The position numbers and the translations under genes are program-made. Below are positions 1-8,600 of a stretch of DNA of 64,000 bases, piece after piece. Below the pieces are notes generated by a model that ran no database searches, was not told the origin of the DNA, and saw only the letters and a list, made by a program, of their open reading frames with translations. The stretch lies in the NCBI RefSeq assembly GCF_020497125.1, contig NC_059081.1, positions 64,438,768-64,502,767 of the forward strand, given 5' to 3'. The number at the start of each line of letters is the position of its first letter. Position 1 is the first letter of the stretch. This DNA comes from Mauremys mutica (taxonomy: Eukaryota > Chordata > Testudines > Geoemydidae).

Positions 1-1129
1 CACCCCGCCAGCCGGAAATTCTTGAGCCATGAGGAAACATACTGCAGGGGTTAAAGGCATCCTTACCTAGCTTCTTATTTTTCCCTCTTAAGACTTTCAT
101 AGTTGCCTTTGATCTATAGCGCCAGGGCTCCTGCGCCATCGCAGGCTCCTTCTCCACCACTTCATTAGCTTCAGTGCAGTAAGACAAGCAAAATCACACC
201 ATTGCCACCCACAAGCTCCACTGATGGCTCATTTATATCAGGATCCAGTTCACATTTGCCCTCCTCTGGCCAGATTGCCCCCTCCCATAAAAAAAAAATC
301 CATTGGGCAAATCGTCTTGAGGTTCATCTTGGAGGGCATTCGTGGATTCCAAATTCAGAAGGAACCGCAGTGATCACCTAGCTTAACCTCCTATATAACC
401 CAGATCATTCAAACAGTAAGGGTTTTCTGAGAGACATTCCTTCTAGTGAATAGGGTGCCAGTGGACTTGACAAAGGGGGGATAACTTCTGACCCTGTGGA
501 GCCAGGAGGTATATAGAGAAAGGGCCTTCTTCCTCCAGCTCTGATTGGAAACTTGCTTTATAGCTAAGGGATTGTGATTGGGTGAAGGGTTTGTTCCGGG
601 TTGTCTGCATAACTGTATTTTTTAAATGTGCTAGGGATGGGTGCTTCGGTATTTGGAATGTGCACAGACGCTCACTCTGGGGGAACATTCGTGGGAGCAA
701 AGAGGTCCTTGCACCAGCGTTTGTGAATGAGAAGGGCTGTGACTGAGGTCAATGCAAGCTCTGTTCTGAGCTGGAAGGAATGTTGGCAGCGTGTTGGTCC
801 TGCCTTTTCCCCAGGTGTATCTGGGACACAGAGCTGTGTTTTTGTTTTGTGTTTCACCCACGAAGGAAGCTGTTGAAAATGAAGCTGTACTATAATGCAA
901 TGGTGCTCTTTGACCACAGGAGTGGGCGGTGTTTGCCACAGACCTGAGCTATATTATCACAGTGGGAGGGAAAGAGTCCTGGACTTGCATGCCCAGTCTC
1001 AAGGACCCATGATGCTAATTAACTGAGCCATACTGGGGAGGGCTCATCCTTGATGCAATTTCCCTGCCCATCCTTTACCCCCGACAACCATCAACATGTG
1101 CTCTGTGTTCGTGACACGGCCACACTCTA
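1..1129. other. intergenic stretch, no gene recognised
   Basis: No coding exon, RNA gene or well-preserved repeat was recognised here. The open frames present (for example on the minus strand between 443 and 939) are short, overlap each other in different frames, and resemble no family I know. A short A run lies near 291. Confidence 0.5.
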
Positions 1130-1249
1130 AGGTGACCAGATGTCCTGATTTTATAGGGACAGTCCTGATATTTGGGGCTTTGCTTTATATAGGCGCCTAT
1201 CATCCCCCACCCCCTGTCCCGATTTTTCACACTTCCTGTCTGGTCACTC
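1130..1249 (+). mobile_element. 120-bp MITE with GGTGACCAGA ends, copy 1
   Basis: The ends are inverted repeats (AGGTGACCAGA on the left; the right end reads GAGTGACCAGA when reversed). TA dinucleotides flank both ends (1128-1129 and 1250-1251), as expected for a Tc1/mariner-type target duplication. A second copy of the same family lies in the opposite orientation at 44756-44880 and shares the interior AT-rich and C-rich blocks. It has no coding capacity. The superfamily is inferred only from the TA flanks. Confidence 0.65.
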
Positions 1250-1727
1250 TACCACACTCCGTTCCTCGGTTAGCGGGAGAGGATGCTGTAGGCAAACACA
1301 TTCCTTCCCCCACCAAAACGGTCACACAGGTTTCCTACCACTCTCTCAGCCACTCTGCCTTTGCTATGCCAGTGAATCTAATCCAGATTTCCTACTTGGA
1401 CTTGCACAGCATCAGCCCAGGCTGACTGAAACAATGCAAGTTCTACGGTCATATATTTCCCCTTTTTAGTGGAAGGCAGTGCTGTGTTATGGTCTATTAC
1501 CCCCTAGGCAATTACACTAGTCTTTCATAAAATCACTTGTTTTAAATCAGTTCTAAAGTCAGACTGTGGCCAGGCCTGAATTCCCTTATCTTGGTAGCTT
1601 GAGAAGGAAAAGGAGCCTCAAACTAATTATAAATCCATATATTTGAGAAGGATGCACTTCTACCAACCTTCCAAATTGTTAGAGAACCCAGATGTGGTCC
1701 TCTAAGGCCTTGTCTACACTACAAGAC

Positions 1728-1816
1728 TATTTCGAATCTACTTAAGTTGAATTTGTGGATTCGACCTTATGAAGTCGAATTTGTGGATCCACAGTAAATA
1801 CACTAATTCGAATTTC
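1728..1816. repeat. left subterminal TTCGAA-type repeats of the Harbinger element
   Basis: Several close variants of TTCGAA occur here (TTCGAATCT, GGATTCGACC, GTCGAATTTG, AATTCGAATTT). The right end of the element carries the matching set. In Harbinger elements such subterminal repeats are plausible binding sites for the Myb-like protein or transposase; that role is inferred. Confidence 0.6.
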
Positions 1817-2083
1817 TGAGTCCACAGTAACGGGGCTGGCGTCGACTTTGGAAGTGGTGCACTGTGGGAAGCTATCCCACAGTTCCCGCAGTCCCCGCTG
1901 CCCATTGGAATGCTGGGTAGAGCCCCCAATGCCTGCTGGGGGGAAAAATGTGTCGAGGGTGGTTTTGGGTAACTGTCATCATAGAACCGTCAATCACGCC
2001 CTCCCTCCCTGAAAGCTCCGGCGGGAAATCTGTTCGCGCCCTTCTCTGGTCGGTTACAGCTCGGACGCCACAGCACTGCGAGC

Positions 2084-2374
2084 ATGGAGCCCGCTGCGAT
2101 CATCGCTGCACTTATGGTCGTTGTCAACTCCTCGCACCTTATCGTCCACCTCTTCCACAGTCAGCTGCTGAGAAATCGGGCGAGGAGGCTCCGGCAGCGC
2201 GGTGAGGACAGGAATTCACAGAGTGGCACAGACCTCTCACAAAGAAGGGTACGCCGCGCCGTGGAGATCATGGTGGCAATGGGTCAAGTTCATGGTGTGG
2301 AACGGCGATTCTGGGCCCGGGAAACAAGCACGGACTGGTGGGACCGCATAGTGCTGCAGGTCTGGGATGAATGA
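2084..2374 (+). pseudogene. 5' part of the Harbinger transposase reading frame, cut by an in-frame TGA
   Basis: This 96-codon stretch starts with ATG at 2084 and ends at a TGA (2372-2374). It is in the same frame as the transposase body that follows (2396 minus 2084 is 312, a multiple of 3). Reading past the stop gives QWLRNFRM, a good Harbinger-like lead-in to the next ATG, so one mutation seems to have split a frame of about 427 codons. It could instead be a separate small N-terminal exon, but no splice signal is needed to explain the arrangement. The start codon is the first ATG of the open stretch. Confidence 0.6.
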
Positions 2375-2395
2375 CAGTGGCTGCGAAACTTCAGG

Positions 2396-3367
2396 ATGCG
2401 TAAGGGCACTTTCCTTGAACTCTGTGACTTGCTGTCCCCTGCCCTGAAGCGCCAGGACACCCGGATGCGAGCAGCCCTGAGTGTGCAGAAGCGAGTGGCC
2501 ATAGCCCTCTGGAAACTTGCAACGCCAGACAGCTACCGGTCAGTAGCGAACCACTTTGGCGTGGGCAAATCTACCGTGGGGGTTGCTGTGATGCAAGTAG
2601 CCCACGCAATCGTTGAGCAACTTCTCTCAAAGGTAGTGACTCTCGGAAACGTCCAGGACATCATAGATGGCTTCGCCGCGATGGGATTCCCAAACTGCGG
2701 TGGGGCTATAGATGGCACTCACATCCCTATCCTGGCACCGGCCCACCAGGCCAGCGAGTACATTAACCGAAAGGGCTACTTTTCTATGGTGCTGCAAGCA
2801 CTGGTGGACCATAGGGGACGTTTTACCAACATCTTCGTTGGGTGGGCGGGCAAGGTTCATGACGCGCGTGTGTTCAGGAACTCTGGTCTGTTTAGACGCC
2901 TCCAGGCAGGAACTTTCTTCCCGGACCACAAAGTAACGGTTGGGGATGTGCAGATGCCTACAGTGATCCTCGGGGACCCAGCCTACCCGCTAATGCCCTG
3001 GCTCATGAAGCCCTATACAGGCGCCTTGGACAGAGACAAGGAACTCTTCAACTACCGGCTGAGCAAGTGCAGAATGGTGGTGGAGTGTGCTTTCGGACGT
3101 CTCAAGGGGAGATGGCGGAGCTTACTGACTCGCTCGGACATCAGCGAAAAGAATATCCCCATAGTTATTGCTGCTTGCTGTGTGCTCCACAATCTCTGTG
3201 AGAGCAATGGCGAGACCTTTTTGTCCGGATGGGAGGTTGAGGCAAATCGCCTGGCTGCAGTTTACGCTCAGCCAGACACCCGTGCCGAGAGAATATCCCA
3301 GCGGGAAGCGCTGTGTATCCGGGAGGCTTTGAAAGCTAGTTTCCTCGGAGAGCAGGGTAACCTTTGA
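2396..3367 (+). CDS. Harbinger DDE transposase (HARBI1-like nuclease)
   Basis: This 323-codon open frame encodes the catalytic body of a PIF/Harbinger transposase, which cuts and pastes the element at TWA targets. A helix-turn-helix-like segment lies near residues 46-68 (SYRSVANHFGVGKST). The catalytic triad is visible as Asp106 in GAIDGTH, Asp194 in GDPAYPL and Glu230 in MVVECAFGRLKGRW. The further conserved HDARVFR is at 155-161 and a C-terminal CCVLHNLCE block follows. The length matches the usual catalytic core, but the true start is probably upstream at 2084, separated by one in-frame stop. ATG 2396 is the first in-frame methionine after that stop. A poly(A) signal follows at 3512. It converges with the Myb-like gene on the other strand. 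Confidence 0.85.
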   Translation: MRKGTFLELCDLLSPALKRQDTRMRAALSVQKRVAIALWKLATPDSYRSVANHFGVGKSTVGVAVMQVAHAIVEQLLSKVVTLGNVQDIIDGFAAMGFPNCGGAIDGTHIPILAPAHQASEYINRKGYFSMVLQALVDHRGRFTNIFVGWAGKVHDARVFRNSGLFRRLQAGTFFPDHKVTVGDVQMPTVILGDPAYPLMPWLMKPYTGALDRDKELFNYRLSKCRMVVECAFGRLKGRWRSLLTRSDISEKNIPIVIAACCVLHNLCESNGETFLSGWEVEANRLAAVYAQPDTRAERISQREALCIREALKASFLGEQGNL

Positions 3368-3511
3368 CTCTCCACTTGCTTTCAATAGAAACTGACCCTG
3401 GGCCTGTGTCTGTATGTGTCGATTTCGATCTGCGGTTACATACCCCGTTCTCCAAGTTTCCCCCACTTCCAAAGCACGTTTTAAATACAATTAATTGTTA
3501 CACTCATTATT

Positions 3512-3517
3512 AATAAA
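3512..3517 (+). promoter_or_regulatory. poly(A) signal AATAAA of the transposase gene
   Basis: An AATAAA lies about 145 bases past the transposase stop and is followed by a T-rich stretch. Position and spacing fit the transcript end of that gene. Confidence 0.55.
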
Positions 3518-4174
3518 TCTTTGTTTTACTTTGCATTTCTGTTCAGTTGTTGAAACATGGACGCATACTGTGCTGGGCACGGTGTGCACTGATGTACAGA
3601 CCGCTTGTTCCATAGAGGAATGACATCCTCCTGCTCCTACATAGGTCTCTGGGGTGGGGGACGGTTGCAAGTGGTTGTGCATCAAGGGGAGGGATTGCAG
3701 GAAGGGGTGGGTTTGCAGGAAGGGGCGAGTGGTGCCTTCTTTGGATAGGGGTTTGGATGACGGCAGTGGGCTGCGGGTTTGGGCGTAGGAAGGGGTGAGT
3801 GGTGTGGGGGAAGGGTGAGTATCTGTCCGTGGATGAGGGCTCTTGCTGGGGCTCAGGGCAGCGGAGAGGCTCGTTGCTACGGTGGAAGTGCATGGTAAGG
3901 GCAGCGTGCCTTAACATTAAGGGGGTGGCAGGTGCTAGGACCCTGGACAAGCATACACATCACAGAATGACCCGGGGCAGCATACACCACACAGAGTGAC
4001 CCTGGTGCCTACTGACTGCAGTGTGTGTGTGCCCTGCAGTTGATCATGCCCCCAAGTCTGTACCCTGGTAATGTAGGCTATATCGTGCAATTATAAATCC
4101 CCTCCCCCCCCATACACAAAGAAATCCTCTGACACGAAAGACGTGACCGAAACAGTGAATAACAGCAAACAGCT

Positions 4175-4180
4175 TTTAAT
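4175..4180 (-). promoter_or_regulatory. candidate poly(A) signal ATTAAA of the Myb-like gene
   Basis: On the minus strand ATTAAA lies about 110 bases beyond the stop of the Myb-like gene. It is the best candidate end signal for that transcript. The assignment is inferred from position only. Confidence 0.4.
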
Positions 4181-4287
4181 AATCTAATACACAGTGGGGG
4201 GATGAAACTTGGATTTGGGACTGGGTGAGCCTGTAAGGGAAGCACTTCTACAAATGTATAGCGTGAGAGGTGTGTGGTACATTAGCG

Positions 4288-6245
4288 CTATGCAGTGGTG
4301 CAGTGACAGTTCTCATGGCCCCTACCGCCCCTCCGTCTTGTACTTTTGGGTGAGGGGGGGGCAGGACTTCTTGGCGGGGGAGGGCGGTTGCAGATACACT
4401 GCAGGGGGGCTCTGTCCTCCTGCCTGCGGTCCTGCAGAACATCAACAAGGCGCCAGAGCGTGTCCGTTTGCTCCCTCATTAGCCCAAGCAGCGTTTGAGT
4501 CGCCTGCTGGTCTTCCTGCCGCCACCTATCCTCCCGTTCGATGTGTGTGCGATGCTGTTGACATAGGGTCTCCCTCCACTGTGTCTGCTCTGCCGCCTCG
4601 GCTCTGGAGGAAGCCATCAGTTCTGTGAACATCTCGTCCCTAGTCTTTTTCTTTCGCCGCCTAATCTGCGCCAGCCTCTGCGAGGGGGATGCCGGGGCAG
4701 TCCGGGAAAGAGCCGAAGCTGTGTGATGGGAAAAGTAACTGATTTCCTTGAACAGATACATGTTTGCGAACAGTGAACACAGTCTAGTCAGTTTCTCTGA
4801 ACAAGACCATACAGGGCAACAAGTCTCACGAGATCTCGGGACAAGTTCGAGATTTCGGAATACGCTCTCATTGGCTGCGGCATTGCACAGGAGAGCGGAC
4901 AAGTGGGGAGAGACAGCTGAATCCGTCTAGCAGACAGTCCTGGTAAGCCTTACAGTACATTCTGCTTATCAGTTAATGGATAGCTGTGCCCTCCCGCTAA
5001 AGGCAATCTGGAAATCATATACTCTGACCCTTTTCCAGCCACTCCCGCCAGTGCACGGGAAAGATCAATGTATGCTTTTCCTATGTGGCCTACAACACGT
5101 GGCTGTTAAGCGAGGGTCATTGTTATGCAAAGTAAAAGTCAACCATTCACAACAGTAACAATACACTAATTGCCCTAATTAGATGCAGCATTTCATGAAC
5201 GAGATCACCCTGATGCGGGTCCCTCGGAGTCACAAAGAGCGGATGCTAAGGGAAGCCCTGCAGAGACCAGGACCATATGCGGCCATGCTTGTAGAGGCGA
5301 TGATTCCCATCTACATAAGGATGTCCTGGCGCGGAAGAGTGTGCTTCCACGGAGCACCCAACAAGGCACCTCTCCCCAGGAACCTCCTGCGGAGGCTTTT
5401 CGAGGACCTAAATGAGACCTTTCTTGAATTGTCCCTGGAGGATTATTGTTCAATCCCTATATGTGTGGACCTACTTTTCGTATAGTTTTTCATTGAAAAT
5501 TTTATATATAGTATTTCTATTTTTTATACCTGTTTTATAAAAAATAAATGTTTACATGTTTCTAGCACTTACCGCCTGATCCTTCCCCTGATTCAGAGTC
5601 CGGGTTAACGGCCGGGGAGGGTAGGTAGGGGATCTCTGTGAGGGTGATGAAGAGATCCTGGCTGTCAGGGAAAGCGGTTTTGTGTTCGCTGTCGCCTGCG
5701 CCGTCCTCCACAGACCCTTCCTCATCTTCCACATCGGCGAACATCGAGGAGGAACTGTCCAGGTTCACTATACCATCCTCAGAGTCCATGGTCACTGGTG
5801 GGGCAGTGGTGGCAGACCCACCTAGAATGGCATGCAGTGCCTCGTAGAAGCGGCATGTCTGGGGCTGGGCTCCGGAGTGTCCGTTTGCCGCTCTGACTTT
5901 TTGGTAGCCTTGTCTCAGGTCCTTGATTTTCACGCGGCACTGCATTGCATCCCGGCTGTATCCTTTCTCTATCATTGCTTTGGAGACCTTCTCGAAGGTC
6001 TTTGCATTCCGCTTGCTGGAGCGCAGCTCCGACAGCACAGACTCCTCGCCCCACACACCGATCAGATCCAGGACTTCCCGGTCTGTCCATGCTGGGGACC
6101 TCTTTCTATTCTTGGATTGGCCGGACTCCTCTGCTGGAGAGCTCTGCATCGTTGCAGGTGCTGCGGAGCTCGCCCCGATGTCCAGCCAGGACGTCAGATT
6201 CAAAGTGCCCAGACAGGAAAAGGAATTCAAATTTTCCCGGGTCAT
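4288..6245 (-). CDS. Harbinger Myb/SANT-like DNA-binding protein, two exons
   Basis: Exon 1 is 6245-5573 and exon 2 is 4718-4288. The donor reads GTAAGT just after 5573 and the acceptor CACACAG ends at 4719. Joined, they give 1104 bases (367 residues plus stop) in frame, and the junction codon becomes Ala. The N-terminal half has a Myb/SANT-like trihelix domain (about residues 50-135) with SPAWTDREVLDLIGVWG, a basic MQCRVKIKDLRQGYQKVR helix, and FYEALHAILGG. An acidic serine-rich linker follows. Exon 2 begins with a basic RRRKKKTRDE cluster, likely a nuclear localisation signal, then a long charged helix and a proline-rich tail. This is the standard partner gene of Harbinger transposases. The first exon-1 ATG was used; a start at MQSSPAEESG inside it is equally possible. 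Confidence 0.8.
5183..5485 (+). CDS. 100-codon open frame inside the Myb-gene intron, function unknown
   Basis: This plus-strand open frame lies wholly within the intron of the minus-strand Myb-like gene. It starts with ATG, is rich in Arg and Leu in its first half, and ends with a stretch of hydrophobic residues. AATAAA follows at 5543-5548, 58 bases after the stop, so it could be a small independent transcript. I recognise no domain. It may be a third element-encoded protein, the remnant of another exon, or chance; only conservation between copies of the element would tell. Confidence 0.3.
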   Translation: MQHFMNEITLMRVPRSHKERMLREALQRPGPYAAMLVEAMIPIYIRMSWRGRVCFHGAPNKAPLPRNLLRRLFEDLNETFLELSLEDYCSIPICVDLLFV

Positions 6246-6363
6246 TTCCTGTGTGGCTGGTCAGAGAATCCAAGCTCGGACTGCTGTCCAGAGCGTCAAC
6301 AGAGTGGTGCACTGTGGGATAGCTCCCGGAGCTACTAAGTTCGATTTGCATCCACACCTAGCC

Positions 6364-6526
6364 TAATTCGAGCTAGCCATGTCGAATTTAGCGTTACTCC
6401 ACCTGCCGGGGTGGAGTACCAAATTCGAACTAAAGAGCCCTCTAGTTCGAATTAAATGGCTTCCTGGTGTGGACGGTTGAGCGGTTAGTTCGAATTAACG
6501 CTGCTAAATTCGAATTAAAGTCCTAG
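6364..6526. repeat. right subterminal TTCGAA repeats of the Harbinger element
   Basis: At least six TTCGAA-type words occur here, among them GTCGAATTTAGC, AAATTCGAACT, AGTTCGAATTAA (twice) and AAATTCGAATTAA. They mirror the set at the left end and lie just inside the terminal inverted repeat. Confidence 0.65.
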
Positions 6527-6734
6527 TGTAGACCAGGCCTAAGAGGAGGTGCTAAGTGGGGATATGTCTTATGGTTTCAGTGGTAAAAAATGTGCCCATT
6601 CTTTCCAAAGAAAAATACTGTCATGTCCTAGTTAGTGGAAGCCTTTAATTAATATACCAAGACACTTGTTAAGGTCAAACACAACCAGATTTAATAGATA
6701 GTGTGGGACTTTGATCATCCACTCAGAGTTAATT

Positions 6735-6837
6735 AAACTCCCACTGACTCCTACTTTCAGCTGTTGCAAAGGGTGCAACACTGCTGTAAATCGGCATAAT
6801 CCATTGATTTTACACCAACTGAGAATCTGGGCTCTGT
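6735..6837. repeat. old dispersed palindromic repeat copy
   Basis: A decayed copy of a family whose ends read GAATCAGGCC or similar and whose interior carries TTTACACC and CTCCATTGAAGTCAATGG-like words. Here CTCCCACTGACTCC, TAAATCGGC, TTTTACACCA and GAGAATCTGGGC are still visible. Other copies lie at 13145, 13549, 15184, 16024, 24463, 37958, 45002 and 60822. Confidence 0.45.
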
Positions 6838-7314
6838 AAGTGATCTTTCTAGAACATCTCCCCTTCAAAAACAGCTAATGCAAGGTACAGGCTAGATTCA
6901 GAAACAAGGGCGGGGAAACAAACAAATAATTCTCATTTAAGAGGTTTAAATGAGAAACCTTTGGGATTAGCCGATAAAGTCAACCCCCAGATTTTGTTTT
7001 CACTTTCTAAAATTTAAATGAGCTGCAGTTGGAGAGTTAAATAGACATAGTCATAAACCAGCAACACTAAACACAACTACCATCCGCTTCAGTGAGGAAT
7101 ATAACCCTACCAAATTCACAGGCATGAAGAACGCATCATGGACTGTGAAATCTGGTCTCCCCCCATGAAATCTGATCTTTTGTGCGCTTTTACCCTATAT
7201 TATACAGATTTCACGGGGGAGACCAGGGTTTCTCAAATTGCAGTGGGGGAGGTCCTGACCAAAAAGGGAGTTGAAGGGGGGGTCGCAAAGTTATTTCGAG
7301 GGGGGGGTTACGAT

Positions 7315-7557
7315 ATTGCCACCCTTACTTCTGCGCTGCCTTCAGAGCTGGGCAGCCGGAGAGCGGTGGCTGTTGCCCGGGCACCCAGCTCTGAAGGCAG
7401 CGCCCCACCAGCAGCAGCGCAGAAGTAAGGGTGGCAATACCGTACCATGCCACCCTTACTTCTGCGCTGCTGCCTTCAGAGCTGGGCAGACGGAGAGTGG
7501 CGGCTGCTGACTGGGAAATGAGCTCTGCAGGCAGCAGTGCAGATGTAAGGGTGGCAG
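7315..7557. repeat. two tandem palindromes inside the hAT-like element
   Basis: The arm GCCACCCTTACTTCTGCGCT recurs in direct and reversed orientation: direct near 7318, reversed near 7418-7437, direct again near 7449, and a decayed reverse near 7530-7552. Each pair encloses a GAGCTGGGCAG / CCCAGCTC core. The right half of a third unit is left beyond the CR1 insertion at 8328-8410. Confidence 0.65.
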
Positions 7558-7563
7558 TACCAT

Positions 7564-8324
7564 ATCATAGAATCATAGAATCTCAGGGTTGGAAGGGACC
7601 TCAGGAGGTCATCTAGTCCAACCCCCTGTTCAAAGCAGGACCAATCTCCAACTAAATCATCCCAGCCAGGGCTTCGTCAAGCCTGACCTTAAAAACCTCT
7701 AAGGAAGGAGATTCCACCACTTCCCTAGGTGACCCATTCCAGTGCTTCACCACCCTCCTAGTGAAAAAGTTTTTCCTAATATCCAACCTAGACCTCCCAC
7801 ACTGCAACTTGAGCCCATTACTCCTTGTTCTGTTATCTGCCATCACTGAGAACTGTCTAGATCCATCCTCTTTGGATCACCCTTTGAGGTAGTTGAAAGC
7901 AGCTATCAAATCCCGCCTCATTCTTCTCTTCTGCAGACTAAACAATCCCAGTTCCCTCAGCCTGTCCTCGTAAGTTGTGCTCCAGGCCCCTAATAATTTT
8001 TGTTGCCTTCCGCTGGACTCTTTCCAATTTTTCCACATCCTTCTTGTAGTGTGGGGCCCAAAACTGGACACAGTACTCCAGATGAGGCCTCACCATTGTT
8101 GAATAGAGGGAAATGATCACGTCCCTCGATCTGCTGGCAATGCCCCTACTTATACAGCTCCAAATGCTATTAGCCTTCTTGGCAACAAGGGCACACTGTT
8201 GACTCATATCCAGCTTCTCATCCATGGTAACCCCTAGGTCTTTTTCTGCAGAACTGCTGCCCAGCCATTCGGTCCCTAGCCTGTAACAGTCCATGGGATT
8301 CTTCTGTCCTAAATGCAGGACTCC
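7564..8324 (-). mobile_element. CR1 LINE, 5'-truncated 3' end
   Basis: Read on the minus strand this is the C-terminal part of the CR1 reverse-transcriptase protein followed by the short 3' UTR. Characteristic blocks are [40 protein letters not shown] and [13 protein letters not shown], spread over more than one frame because of frameshifts. The 3' end is the octamer-type tail, seen on the plus strand as ATCATAGAATCATAGAAT at 7564. The copy is dead. It lies within the hAT-like element. Confidence 0.92.
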
Positions 8325-8600
8325 TGGCCAGCAGCTGCCACTCTCCAGCTGCCCAGCTCTGAAGGCAGCGCCATCGACAACAGCAGCAATGCAGAAGTCA
8401 GGGTAGCAGTACCACAGTCCCCCCTACAATAACCTTGCCACCCCCCACAACTCCTTTTTGGGTCAGGACCCCTACAGTTACAACACCGTGACATTTCAGA
8501 TTTAAATAGTTAAAATCATGACATTTATGATTTTTAAAAATCCGATGGCTGTGAAATTGACCAAAATGGACTGTGAATTTGGTAGGGCCTTAGTGATGAA

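Larger units (their letters stand above)
1706..6539. mobile_element. PIF/Harbinger DNA transposon, nearly complete, two genes
   Basis: The terminal inverted repeats are AGGCCTTGTCTACACTA on the left and the reverse of AGGCCTGGTCTACACTA on the right (these quotes include one or two target bases). They are flanked by a TAA target duplication (1703-1705 and 6540-6542), the 3-bp TWA type typical of Harbinger. Inside are a plus-strand DDE transposase gene ending in a poly(A) signal at 3512 and a minus-strand spliced Myb/SANT-like gene. This convergent two-gene plan is the known Harbinger layout, in which the Myb-like protein assists DNA binding and nuclear import of the transposase. Both ends carry TTCGAA-type subterminal repeats and a shared GTGCACTGTGGGA block. 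Preservation of both genes points to recent insertion. Confidence 0.92.
7100..8592. mobile_element. hAT-like non-autonomous element, interrupted by CR1
   Basis: The ends are inverted repeats containing CCCTACCAAATTCACAG on the left and the reversed CCCTACCAAATTCACAG on the right. They are flanked by an 8-bp near-identical duplication (GTGAGGAA at 7092-7099, GTGATGAA at 8593-8600), the length typical of hAT insertion. The interior has long imperfect inverted repeats and at least two nested palindromes but no transposase. A CR1 LINE copy (7564-8324) sits inside it, so the CR1 insertion is younger. The superfamily is inferred from duplication length. Confidence 0.75.
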
